From Enoplolaimus lenunculus (lineage: Eukaryota; Nematoda; Enoplea; Enoplida; Thoracostomopsidae): DNA of 64,000 bases. Below the pieces are notes generated by a model. That model worked only from the letters and a program-made list of their open reading frames with translations. It was not told where the DNA came from and made no database searches. Positions 21,036-32,636 of this stretch are shown piece after piece; positions within the stretch are counted from its first letter, which is position 1; each line of letters begins with the position of its first letter. Where the stretch lies: the NCBI GenBank assembly GCA_030248215.1, contig JASANG010001558.1, positions 24,398-88,397 of the forward strand, in the 5' to 3' direction. The position numbers were made by a program, and so were the translations under genes.

Positions 21036-21740
21036 TTGATGAACGTGTAACCCCATTTGAATGAAAGTCAATATTCCATTGAACATTATTTGAATGAAAG
21101 TCAATATTCAATCGAACTTTATTTGAATGAAAGTCATTATTCCACCGGACATTATTTGAATGAAAGTCAATATTCCATCGAACATTATTTGAATGAAACT
21201 GAGTATTTCATCGAACTTTATTTGAATGAAACTCAATATTCCATCGAACTTTATTTGAATGAAACTCAATATTCAATCGAACTTTATTTGAATGAAAGTC
21301 ATTATTCCATCGAACATTATTTGAATGAAAGTCAATATTCCATTGAACATTAATTGAATGAAAGTCAATATTCCATTGAACATTATTTGAATGAAAGTCA
21401 ATATTCCATTGAACATTATTTGAATGAAAGTCAATATTCCATTGAACATTATTTGAATGAAAGTCAATATTCAATTGAACATTATTTGAATGAAAGTCAA
21501 TACTCCATTGAACATTAATTGAATGAAAGTCAATATTCCATTGAACATTATTTGAATGAAAGTCAATATTCCATTGAACATTATTTGAATGAAAGTCAAT
21601 ATTCAATTGAACATTATTTGAATGAAAGTCAATATTCCATTAAACATTAATTGAATGAAAATCAATATTCCATTGAACATTATTTGAATGAAAGTCAATA
21701 TTCAATTGAACATTATTTGAATCAAAGTCAATATTCTGAT
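21036..21740 (+). repeat. 33-bp satellite, about 21 copies
   Basis: The unit is GAATGAAAGTCAATATTCC plus ATTGAACATTATTT, with point variation between copies. Because 33 is divisible by 3, frames remain open on both strands (NESQYSIEHYL on +). No start, splice or domain evidence supports a protein. Confidence 0.9.
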
Positions 21741-22125
21741 GATGTTAATGTGTAGCCATGAATTTCTCTGATTTGACGTTTTTTAAATCGTACTTTAAAG
21801 TTTGTGTTTATTTCTAACGCGCGTGCGCGCACGGTGTTTGTATGCAGCTTTAATTTTCGCATGTATATCATGTGTAATATTTTTGTTTTATATATTAATT
21901 GAAATCTATTTATCAGCGCCGCAACTCGACATTGCTGGAAGCTTGACTTAGAATGTCGTAGCGTCGCATTTACACCAAAGCCTAAGCCTAAAGCCTGTAT
22001 TGCCGGAATAGGGAAGTTTCGCAGAAACTGTGAAAAAAGCGTGTGTAGCCTGCAACTGCGATCGCTAGGCGGACAGCGGTGAGGGTCGCCCCCGTCCGGC
22101 GAAAAGTTTATGTCTCTTGTTCATG

Positions 22126-22226
22126 TTGCGACCAGATATCCGGGTCCGGTCTAATATCCGGCAAAAACCGATATCCGTTTCATCCGATTCCGTTATCCGG
22201 TAAATTAATATGCAATCGTACCCTCC
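22126..22226. mobile_element. Short family B MITE
   Basis: Left TTGCGACCAGATATCCGGG, right TATGCAATCGTACCCTCC, about 100 bp. It has the same layout as 14297-14398. Confidence 0.55.
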
Positions 22227-22257
22227 TGCTCTTCTTGGTCACTTTGCGCCCTTAGTG

Positions 22258-22680
22258 TAATTTTGTTCAACTGCAATTGAGAAGGAATGTGTTCAACTGC
22301 AATTGAGACGGAATGTCTTCAACTGCAATTGAGACGGAATGTCTTCAACTGCAATTGAGACGGAATGTCTTCAACTGCAATTGAGACGGAATGTCTTCAA
22401 CTGCAATTGAGACGGAATGTCTTCAACTGCAATTGAGACGGAATGTCTTCAACTGCAATTGAGACGGAATGTCTTCAACTGCAATTGAGACGGAATGTCT
22501 TCAACTGCAATTGAGACGGAATGTCTTCAACTGCAATTAAGACGGAATGTCTTCAACTGCAATTGAGACGGAATGTCTTCAACTGCAATTAAGACGGAAT
22601 GTCTTCAACTGCAATTGAGATAGAATGTCTACAACTGCAATTGAGACAAAATGTCTTCAACTGCAATTGAGTAGGAATGC
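22258..22680 (+). repeat. 26-bp satellite, about 16 copies
   Basis: The unit is TTCAACTGCAATTGAGACGG plus AATGTC. Central copies are identical and edge copies are more diverged, as expected for unequal exchange. CAATTG is palindromic in every unit. Confidence 0.92.
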
Positions 22681-22689
22681 TTGGATAAT

Positions 22690-24030
22690 TTTGTTCGCCT
22701 TTTTTGTGGTAAAAATTAGGTTGTGGCGCTGATTGCTTAACAATTGCTAATTTAAATTAACACAAGAAAAATCCAACGCTTTTAAAGGGTTTGAAATTTT
22801 AAAGCATTTCATCATTCATCTGTGACGTATCGAGAAATTTGCGAAATATTGAATGAAAATTTCGCGAGCGAGAAGTCAAACGCAATTTTAGTACTAAATC
22901 TTAATGCAAAATTTTGGTTTTGATCCGTGTTTGGTGCAACGAGCTCATTTGAGCGAGAATTCAAACGGTGTCTATGAACCGTTTTTGGTATTCAGGAAAA
23001 AAAATTTGACTAATAAGTGTTTCCTGCCGGACGGTAGTCGTTTAGTGTATATGTCGCAGTTTGTTGCATTGTGCTGCGTACTTATCATACCATCGAGTTT
23101 GTTCGCTTGATGTTCGTTAATCTATTAATATCGTTTGCACTTTTTTTATGTTCCTTAGATCTCAACCTGGGAGGTTTTTTAATTTTTTTTTTCGATATTC
23201 GCCATCCTAAGATAAAGGATAGGGCCAAAATGGAAGACACCCCTCGTTGGATTCGCTGTAGTTTTTTTAATTGTAGTAGAAGATATGCGTTGTTTTAGAT
23301 GTGTTGCTACTGTTTGTATAAATCAATTTTTTACTGTGATTTGTATTGCGATCTCAGTTCGATTGTAAAGTATAGTTTGTAGATGACTGTTCTATTTTTG
23401 TGTATATGTCGTTGATCAATCTGCTATTGTGAACAAATAGCAGTTTGGCATAGGCCAAATAGCGATTACAAGATGTAGCAAAACAACAGTGATATAAAAC
23501 CAACGCTGATTGGTTAACGATATAGCATCTGTTCAAATAATCAAATGTGATTGATCTATAAGTTCAATAGCAGTTTAGCGTAGGCGAAGCGCAACTACTG
23601 GTACATGAAATAGCAGATTAGCCCACGTCAATTATTGATTGGCCTGAATAGCAGATTAGACTACGACATATACAGGAGCGTATACATACGGATGCATAGA
23701 TGTGATGTATCTCCTCACGAAAATTGTAGATAATCGTGAAAAACGCTATAAAAAGGGTTTATAGTAACTTAGATTCTTATTTCTTAAGGTTATAAACGTT
23801 GATTTTGCACGAGGTTATACCGTTACCAATCTTAATCTCAGTTTTGACGTTTTAATTCTAATCCTACTTGTTGTGATATATTCCATAAAAATTCTGTATC
23901 ATTTGTATGGACAATTGCGGTAATTGATTGTAGTTTAGCTTTACAGAACCAAAAAAAAACTCGTCGCGATTTTGTTCGTAGGACGTCTTTCGCATCCTGT
24001 ATTGTATATTCGGGTTTGTTAAACTGTTTC
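22690..24030. other. Unassigned stretch with short AATAGCAG repeats
   Basis: AATAGCAGATTAG and TAGCAGTTT(G/A)GC recur in both orientations between 23400 and 23680, suggesting an eroded fold-back element; a related piece is at 7945. The sequence at 22870-22920 matches family G. No gene is called. Confidence 0.4.
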
Positions 24031-24033
24031 AGA

Positions 24034-24102
24034 TAATGCTAAATCTGAGGAAGTTTTACACTTATCTTAAAGATTTAAGTAGTAAGTCCATCAAGGCAAT
24101 GA
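24034..24102 (+). CDS. Candidate isolated exon (uncertain)
   Basis: A TTTGTTAAACTGTTTCAG acceptor is followed by an open frame beginning MLNLRKFYTYLKDLSS. The segment ends in AAG before GTGAGT, a good donor. It is short and I recognise no family. It could be an exon of a gene extending beyond what I can trace, or chance. Confidence 0.22.
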
Positions 24103-24109
24103 AGGTGAG

Positions 24110-25200
24110 TTATGAAGAGTTCCTGTGACACATTTCCATCTCTCACCATGCTACCGTGTGAGAGACGAAAAATTTGTGTCACAGGACTATAATAGAGTAA
24201 GCTTAAGCTCTAGAATAGTTTTTGTTTAGGCTTAGGAATATGCTTTATACTGCTGTAACGCTCTTCAAAAAAACATCGGCACCCATCGCTGTGTCAATGA
24301 GCTATTGTTTCTCTGTTCAGATTCGTGTGAGAATGAGATTTTAAGCGCATACTGTTTTGTTTTTATTGTTTTATTGCATTGTTGTGCTGTATACATTGTC
24401 TAAGACTACAGCGTCGCCAAAGATAATATGTTGTTTCGGGTGTTTAAATTGGTCAATTGTCCATGAACTGTCAAAGTTTATGATTGGTGTATAAAAACGA
24501 ATTCGACTGGTTTTCGAAAGCATTTTCATTCGTTGGATTTTAGGTTTTAGGTTGAAATTCAACGAAACATAAATAATCGGCATCCGGAATGGGAGCCGGA
24601 ACTTTTGTAAAAAATATAAAATTAAGAATTGGGACTGGAAATGTCGAATCGAGAATTTTTCAGCCAGTATAGCCGAAACGCCGGCTCAGGCGATGCCGCC
24701 CGTCGACGAGTGGCCGCCCATTGTCGAGTCGCCGCCCATCGACGAGTCACCGCCCATCGACGAGTCACCGCCCATCGAACACAAGCGCTTGGGATACAGG
24801 GGATATGTGTTTGTTGAATTTTTGGAGAAATAAGAAACATGCATTTGTTTAACAGTCTGTATAATACGTTTGTGATTTTTAGAGACGACTAAAAAAATTC
24901 AATGGCATAACAAAGGGTTGTATCCGTTGGAAGTGAAATCCTCGCTGTACGCTTGAACCGGATGCACATTTATTTACTTGAAAATCAATGATACTGAGTT
25001 GAAGCAAAAGTAGACGGTAGTGTGATTGAACTGTGAACGTTTATAAGAATCGGCTTTATAACCATTTCCGGATGCGATTTTATTTTTGCCAAAAATTGCG
25101 AAGCCAAATATTATTTGAGATAGAATTGTACATATACGTATATGTATGGTTTATGTCGCGTGTTCAATGTGTTTGTTGTCTTTTTACATTGATTTCTGTA
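24110..25200. other. Unassigned stretch with an 18-bp repeat
   Basis: 24695-24780 holds about five copies of CGCCCATCGACGAGTCAC. A TTAGGC-like tract lies near 24225. No gene is visible. Confidence 0.45.
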
Positions 25201-25240
25201 TTATATATATAATATATATAAATATATATAAAATATATAT

Positions 25241-25456
25241 CACTGCAAAAAACGGCGAGTCAAATCGACACTCTGCGAAATAGGCTTTTCTGGATTACAC
25301 AAACTGAGTCAAATTGGACTCCGCCAGAGTCAAGTTCGACTCACTGAGCTACTCGGTTGAGTCGAATTTGACAGTCGAATTTCAGACTCAGTTTGTGTAG
25401 TCCGGAAAAGCGCCTATTTCGGAGAGAGTCAATTTGACTCACCATTTTTCGCAGTG
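25241..25456. mobile_element. Near-palindromic MITE (216 bp)
   Basis: Starts CACTGCAAAAAACGGCGAG and ends CACCATTTTTCGCAGTG. The two halves are complementary over most of their length (GAGTCAAAT, GAAATAGGC, ACACAAACTGAGTC and their complements). The flanks are AT dinucleotide repeats, so the target duplication cannot be read. Confidence 0.8.
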
Positions 25457-25469
25457 ATATATGCGTATG

Positions 25470-26585
25470 ATAAGTTTTATAGAATTTGGGGTATCAAATA
25501 TTAAGTTGATCGAGGTTTACTATTTATTTGTAAGTGTGCGAGCGAACAGAGCGGGGCCGAGACTCAAGTTTAATTTTGCCGTTTGATGAATGTTAATTGT
25601 TAGAATTGTGATCTATTGTCGTACCTATACCACGGTAAAGGTATATTTATAACGAAACTGGAGCAATTGCAGAGCAGAGGTATTGGACAACAACAACAAC
25701 AACAACACCTATTGACAAAAGGGCCTATGTTACTTTTAGGGGCGTCCAGGTTTCTGGTGGGTCTATGAAAGAGTAGGTTTAGATTGAGGGATTACATTTT
25801 TGCGCATGCTTAGGCTTAGGCTTAGGAACTCATTTTTGCAACGCGTAGGCTTAGGCTTAGGAATACGCTTAATTTGCTGTTACGCCCGTTAAAGTAAGTA
25901 ACATTGGCCGACAAAAGTGCTTAACGCTGGTTTGTGCTGAAAATTCAGGAGTTTGTTGGTTGTTTATTGTGAAGCTAAAAATTCGTAGTCTAAAACCCGT
26001 ACACTAACAATGTTTTGTAGTTGATATACTTTCAAAAATGGATTTAATGGATTTTGATTTAAAGTTCATTTTAATTTTGTGGTGTTGTAATATATTTGAA
26101 CGAAATTTTTGTATTTAAGATTGAAAGCAATTTGCAGCAGTGATTTTAACGAATCATCGTTTAGGCTTTGGCTTAGGCTTTATCAACTACGGCGTCTGTA
26201 TTATAAATTGTAATACTTGATCGCAGTGACTGATTTTGTATTTGAGTCAATTTTTGTAACACATTTTTTGCCTACTTACACGTTTTTCTGCGGAAATTTT
26301 TCGTTATTGTGTATATGTGAGCTACGAAGTATATATACGTATATGTAGATAATGTACTTCTAGTAATTGCTTGAATGTGACTCTAAACTTAAAATTAAAT
26401 TTGAAAACTCGTTCGTTCTGTGTTTGATTTTTACTGGGCTGATACGAAGTCCGGCGAAATTTATTAGGTGCAATCGGATACCGAAAACTGACGGAGCCGG
26501 AGCGTGATAATGAATTCAAATCTAATACTAGATTGCATTGAGATATCAGCACATGTACTGAAGAGGTCCCTCCCATAATCCGCGG
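25470..26585. other. Unassigned stretch
   Basis: TTAGGC-like tracts lie at 25810-25860. A short AAC triplet run is near 25690. No gene is visible. Confidence 0.4.
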
Positions 26586-26589
26586 ATAT

Positions 26590-27115
26590 TATTCGTGAAA
26601 TTGGGATTTCGGGAAATTCGGATATTACCCGGGAAATTGGGATTTTGGGCGCAGAGTTTTTCGCTCGGGATTTTGGGCGCAGCGTTTTTCGCTCGGGATT
26701 TTGGGCGCAGCGTTCTTCGCTCGGTATTTTGGGAAATTGGGAGTTTGAGAAATTGAGATTTTGGGAAATTGGGATTTTGGGCGCAGCGTTTTTTGCTCGG
26801 GATTTTGGGCGCAGCGTTTTTTGCTTGGGATTTTGGGAAATTGGGGTTTTGGGCGCAGCGTTTTTTGCTCGAGATTTTGGGAGATTGGGATTTTAGGAAA
26901 TTGGGATAGTACCCGGGAAATTGGGATTTTGGGTGCAGCGTTTTTTGCTCGGGATTTTGGGAAATTGGGATTTTGGGAAATTGTGATTTTGGGAAATAGG
27001 AATATTACAAGGGAAATTGGGTTTTGGGCGCAGCGTTTTTCGCTCGGGATTTTGGAAATTGGGATTCTGAGAAGTTAGGATATAACCCGGGAAATTGGGG
27101 TTTTGGGCGCAGCCT
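26590..27115 (+). repeat. Degenerate GGGATTTTGGG / GCGCAGCGTTTTT repeat
   Basis: Two modules alternate irregularly: GGGATTTTGGGAAATT and GGGCGCAGCGTTTTT(C/T)GCTC. ATTACCCGGGAAATT links recur here and again at 27900-28010. The frames are open but repeat-driven. Confidence 0.8.
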
Positions 27116-27399
27116 TTTCGCTTGGCATACTTAGAATTTTGGAACAATAAAATTTCGGTAACCCCTCACTTAACGGGTCGAGTGAAATTGTTCGTTTGTA
27201 CTATTTAACACTTGTTTGCCGTGTTTTCATATAATTTAAATGGTATGTTGAGTTTTCCCGTTGAAAAATTAGGTCACCCTTCGGAAACCAAATCCCGGCA
27301 ACGCCCCTTTTCAGAATGCACTATTTGTGGTATAATTTTGAGAATACACAATAGTGTTTAATATAAATTTCAATATAGACGTAAATTGCCTAGTAGGGG

Positions 27400-27900
27400 C
27401 GTTGGAGGGGCACAACACCTTTGAGAACACAATAAACAACTTCCCTAGATAAAACCTTCCATCCTCCACATAGACTCCTTAAATTACGTTCTCAGGGGGC
27501 TGCGGTCCCCTAAACCCCCCGCAATTTTAAGGAACCCTAAGCAGGATGGGGGACTCGCGCCCCCCAAACCCCCGCACAAAGCGGTTCTCACACTTAAGTT
27601 ACACAGACACATTCAAAAAATTTTGCTCAATGAATTGCTTTGCGCGGGGGTTTGGGGGTCGACAGCCCGTTGAAAACGCAATTAAAGAAAATGTTTTTAT
27701 GCGAGCAAGTTTCTCAAGTGCAGGAGAATCAATTGTGCCAATTTGGCTACAAAGGGGCAAAGCCTTCTTGCATCCGTTTGGCTATGGTTCCGTCAAGCCT
27801 ACGCCCCAACCTAAGTATACACCTTAACTTTTTCTAGGATATTGGATTTCACAAGGAAAATTGGCAAATGACCCGTGATACTGCTAGTTGGAAAATTGTG
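27400..27900. repeat. G/C-run fold-back region
   Basis: CTGCGGTCCCCTAAACCCCC, CGCCCCCCAAACCCCCGC and GGGTTTGGGGGTCGACAGCC form complementary runs. The same style of motif recurs at 34990-35080, 47220-47270 and 50130-50220 and in their mirror copies. Confidence 0.5.
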
Positions 27901-28419
27901 ATACTCGGTAAATTGGGTATTACCCGGGAGATTGCGATTTTGGGAAAATGGGATATTACCGGAGAAATTAGGATTGTGGGAAATTGCGATATTACCCGGG
28001 AAATTAGGAGGAACCTGTTCTATACATGGGCCCAGATATCAGAACGTAGCTTACAATTCTTTCTTCCGTGGCTTAAAGTACTCGAAGTGTTTTACGCGTT
28101 TAACCCTCAATGGCCCACCTGTTTACATATGTAGACATGGAATGTTTATGTGAACATTAAAGTATACCCATGAGTGAAACAACCCATTAAACTCATGTTT
28201 AATGTTTTATCTGATGTTATCTTTGCTATGTGATGAGAAAAATATCCTTCGACTTAATCAACCTACCCGGAAACTAATGCAGTAGGTGGAAATATATGAT
28301 AAATTATGGAGTATGGCACGAATTGAAAATTTCGGCAATATACGCCGGACAACTTTAGAGAAATAAGTTAGAATAATGTTTCAATTTTTCTTAAATTTTC
28401 AATTGAGAGAAATTTTCAC

Positions 28420-28530
28420 TACCGAAAATACCGGAAAATTCCGGTGAAAAAATACCGGATTTATTACCGGAACCAGATAGTAAAAATACCGGATATTCTT
28501 GCCGGAACCTGAATTCCGGTTGTACCCTGG
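28420..28530. mobile_element. Family A-type MITE end inside the piggyBac-like element
   Basis: CCGGTGAAAAAATACCGG tracts run to CTGAATTCCGGTTGTACCCTG-like sequence at 28530. The body upstream (GATAAATTATGGAGTATGGC) is related to the MITE at the palindrome centre (52962). Confidence 0.5.
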
Positions 28531-28789
28531 TGTCTACATGTGTAGACATTGCAAAAACGCCATTTATATAATGTCTCACACGTTAACGCGTCGCTTCGCA
28601 CACGCAACGTCCTACAATATAGTTAGCTGCGCGGATTATGCAACTTTTGCGTGGACAGTGTAGTGGACATTTTTATACCGTCAATATTTACCTTGACTGC
28701 CCCACTCAACTGCACAATAGGTATCGAATGTCTGGTGTATATATATAATTTGCTTATAAAATTATTATTTTTCGCCAAATTTGAGGTTT

Positions 28790-29430
28790 CTTCATAATTT
28801 AGTTTTTTTTCCTCGAAAATTTCGATTTCACACCAAAATTTGAATTTCGACCCCAAAATGATCATTTTCACGCCAAAATTTGATTTTGCCGCTAAAATTT
28901 AAATTCTCCCACTAGTTTGTGGGTTCCCGCTAAAATTTGAATGTTCTCGCCAAAATTTTAATTCCCCACCAAAATTTAAATTCTGCCGCCAAAATTTGAA
29001 TGTATCCCGCCAAAAATTGAATGTTCCCGCTAAAATTTGAATTTCCCCACCAAAATTTAAATTCTCCCGCCAAAATTTGAATTTCACGCCAAAATTTAAA
29101 TTCTCCCGCCAAAATCTGAATATTCATGCCGAAAATTTGAATGTTCCCACCAAAATTTAAATTTTCCCGCCAAAATTTGAATTTCACACAAAAACTCAAA
29201 TTGCCCCGCCAAAATTTGCATTTTTCCGCATAAATTGGTATTTACCGCCAAAATTTAAATTCTCCCACCAAAATTTAAATTTTTCGGCGAAAATTTAAAT
29301 TTCCCACAAAAACTTGATTTTACCGCTAAAATTTGAATTTCCCGCCAAAATTTGAATTTCTTTCAAAAATTTAAATTCTCCCGCCCAAAATTCGAATTTT
29401 CTCGCCAAAATTGTTATTTCCCACCTAATT
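28790..29430 (-). repeat. Degenerate CGCCAAAATTTGAAT repeat
   Basis: A unit of about 20-30 bp, CCCGCCAAAATTTGAATTT, recurs some 25 times with variation. The - strand frames give WREFKFW repeats and are repeat artefacts. Confidence 0.85.
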
Positions 29431-29669
29431 TTAGATCACCATCACAGTTTCAATTTTCTGTAAAATTAGAAAAGTCCGTACACTGTTCGCGGATTATGAA
29501 TTTGTCCGCTACACCGTTGCCGAAAACGCCTAAATGTCCATTAATTTGTGTCGCAAGTGATGCGACGAAAATTGCTTTTTATAAACGGTATGGACATGTA
29601 TACTGACTGTTCAGAACGGTAGGGTCGTTGTATGTGCAAAGCGCACGCATTATAACGTGTGAGTGACAT

Positions 29670-29960
29670 AAGAGATGATATGCATTTACACACAAATACT
29701 TTGGCTTTGTATACGTTTACATTTGTATTCTATACATAAACATCTGGGATTCTGTGGCTAAACATCTGGGATTCTGTAGCTCAGCGTAGTATAGCACTGA
29801 TTTTTACCTGTCTACATGTGTAGGCATTGCTAAAACGCCATTTATATAAGAGATGTTATGCACACAAATACTTCTGCCTTATATACGCTTATATTTTGTT
29901 TGCTATACATAAACATCTGGAATACTGTAGCTCAGCGTAGTATAGCACAGATTTGTAAGG
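29670..29960 (+). repeat. Imperfect tandem duplication of about 170 bp
   Basis: CACACAAATACTT, TATACATAAACATCTGG and GTAGCTCAGCGTAGTATAGC occur in the same order twice (near 29690-29800 and 29865-29955), separated by the GTCTACATGTGTAGGCATTG motif. Confidence 0.7.
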
Positions 29961-30220
29961 TAATGGTGATGATCCTTGTTGAACCGGTGACATTGGAAAA
30001 TAGCAGAAAACGAAGCCGGAGAATACGATCTAAACCACTTTAATCCGTCCAATGACGGGAAACTGGACATAAAATAGCCAGAATGTAGTGAAAAAACATC
30101 AAGTATTTCCCTGGCTACTGCTTGGATGGTGCCTGCCAGTACGTGCCCGTTCATAGTTGAGTAAAAACATGTCACTGTGTTCCGCACTATTCGCTAAAAA
30201 TACCAGCTGGTAATTTACAG

Positions 30221-30403
30221 GTGAGCAATATCGGAAAGCGAATAAAGCAAGCAAGGGAAAACGAACATATCGCTCGATACAAAAGTCGCAACAAAATGTT
30301 TATGAATCGATATTTTGCCTCACCTATTAATCTTGCTGTTGAGTTGCTCACTATGGGACTAACATGTACTGGGCCAATTACCACAGATTGTTTTGATGTG
30401 TAA
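30221..30403 (+). pseudogene. piggyBac-like transposase fragment
   Basis: An open frame of 60 codons contains MNRYFASPINLAVELL followed by TMGLTCTGPI. This resembles the DxxYTSxxLxxxLL...TGTxR block of the DDE_Tnp_1_7 (piggyBac) catalytic domain, where the Asp is catalytic. Here Asp is replaced by Asn and the TGT(I/V)R motif is altered. No neighbouring frame extends it. Its position in the middle of a TTAA-flanked element supports the call; the similarity is judged by eye. Confidence 0.4.
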
Positions 30404-30835
30404 CCGTTAAGAAAGACGATATGCAGTCAAGTGGTTACCTGCGCTCGATTTCTCGAGGATCTCAAAATTGTATTTTGGCATCATTTATAGTCCCAAACAA
30501 ATGCGACTGTTTCATTTCTGAGTTTGTAGTTGGTACACACTAGAAAAGCGTGTGAAACCAGGAAATCAAAAAACCTGCAATAAGTCTCATTTCTGGACGA
30601 CTACAAGAAAGGTATGAATGTAATGCATTGAACACTTTTACTCTGAATTGAAAACAAATATCTGGGCCTACTTATGTATTTTCTTCAACATGATGTATAT
30701 ATATGCGTTAATAATACCTACAACATAGGCATATCATTTCTAAAGCAGCCTTTCGAACAACTTACACTGTATAATACAGCATTCCGCTACTACAGCGACA
30801 AACTACATCCCGAACGCATTTGAACAAGTTGTTAA

Positions 30836-31937
30836 AGTGCCCCTAACCGGGCCATAGAAAAAGATATGTTTTGAAAATATATTTGATGTGTAACGTGTAA
30901 AGTTTAGAAACAAGGGACTCGAACAAATTTTGAAAGTTAAATTCATGTACTACCTTTTTTTCACAAAAATCGGGCTTATTTTCCAGGACAGCATATTTCA
31001 GATTGCCAAAAAAGTTTTGGCGGTCACAAGCAAGCTGTGATGTGTCACACAGAAACATATTCACAGCTTTGTTTGATAGTTTCATAATTTTCTGAATTAC
31101 CCGTTATCGCAAAAAAATGACTCATGGGGATAGACGCTTTGAACATGCGATGTGGAGATGTGATTTTCATCTTATTCAAGCACCATGAAACAAATGTTTA
31201 CTATTTACTACTACTGGCACTAATAAGTGCCATTATTCACGGCACAAATTTCTAACCCTGTGTGGATTTTATACAAAAATGATAATTTACAAACATAGAT
31301 GGCAGTATGAAGCTTTATAACCAACTTTAGTTTTATCGAAATCTTAACCTTTGTTTTTGAGTGGCCCATTGTTCATAGCACAGTATAATGCGACGTCAGC
31401 CTTCGTCTCCGGCATAAAATCGACCTCTCCGACTAAGGCAAATTTTGGTTCAACTCTGACTCCGGTATTTTAACCTACGGTTGCTTCCTGGTTCATGCTG
31501 TAAACAAATGCTAAATTACGCAAAATTATAAACGAATATATAAAGTTTCAGAAAATATTGCACTTTGCCAGTACAATTCAGGTACGCAGACTTCTCAAGG
31601 GTTCTTCAAAATTTTATCATGAAATAAAGCGATTACATTGTCAAATTTCTTTTTAACCGAAGGAAAACATCAAATGTAATGCTGTTTGATTTATGGCCGC
31701 CCAAAGCTGTGAATATGTTTCTGTGTGACACATCACAGCTTGCTTGTGACCGCCAAAACTTTTTTGGCAATCTGAAATATGCTGTCCTGGAAAATAAGCC
31801 CGATTTTTGTGAAAAAAAGGTAGTACATGAATTTAACTTTCAAAATTTGTTCGAGTCCCTTGTTTCTAAACTTTACACGTTACACATCAAATATATTTTC
31901 AAAACATATCTTTTTCTATGGCCCGGTTAGGGGCACT
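30836..31937. mobile_element. TTAA-flanked element with perfect 236-bp terminal inverted repeats
   Basis: The ends are AGTGCCCCTAACCGGGCC and its complement, each bordered by TTAA. Arms 30823-31070 and 31703-31950 are 248 bp each and I see no mismatch. The mirror symmetry extends nine bases past each TTAA, implying a palindromic target. About 630 bp of noncoding DNA lies between the arms. The element is nested in the older piggyBac-like remnant. Confidence 0.8.
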
Positions 31938-32574
31938 TTAACAACTTGTTTCACAACTTTACAAAAGTAACTTTGTTCTGATACGGGTATAGATACTGAA
32001 AAGATCGAACAACAAACAAAATTGAATTGATACTAACTTACCAACATTATTAAGTCACTCATAACCACTAACTTACCAAGATTATTAAGTCACTCATAAC
32101 CGATGCACCAACCCCACCAATTATTATTTTAATCCATCCGCATTCATGATAGTTTGCTCTACCTAGCTATGTATATTCCTGTTTTTAAAACAATTTTCTT
32201 TACAGATTTTAAAAAAGTCAACGCACAATATGACGAAAAACCAGATAATGTAGCATCAACTGTTGCATAACAATACGCTAAGCCAACACACTGGGCAATG
32301 CTGAAAAAATAATTGTTGGCTCTATGTACCGGGGCTGCGTAGTTTTATAGTTTACTTCGACGCCGTTTATCTGAGTCAAAATACGAAGAAAATTTGCACA
32401 AAAATTAGAGCAAATTTTCGCCTAGTTTGCTACTACAGAATTTGAATGGAACCTGTCATTGTATGTAGTAAGCTTATAGTATGATGTTGCTACATGCGAT
32501 AAATTATACATATCTAAACTAGCTGCATGAAAATATGAACGATTTTTAGAATCAAAAATTTTGGGTAAAACATA

Positions 32575-32636
32575 TTATAAATAAATAAATAAATAAATAA
32601 AATAAATAAATAAATAAAAAATAAATAAATAAATAA
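32575..32636 (+). repeat. (AAAT)n microsatellite
   Basis: AAATAAATAAAT repeats with two phase shifts. Confidence 0.9.

Noticed and set aside
21057-22680. CRISPR array
   Set aside because: Units are directly tandem with no unique spacers, and the sequence is animal nuclear DNA. These are satellites.
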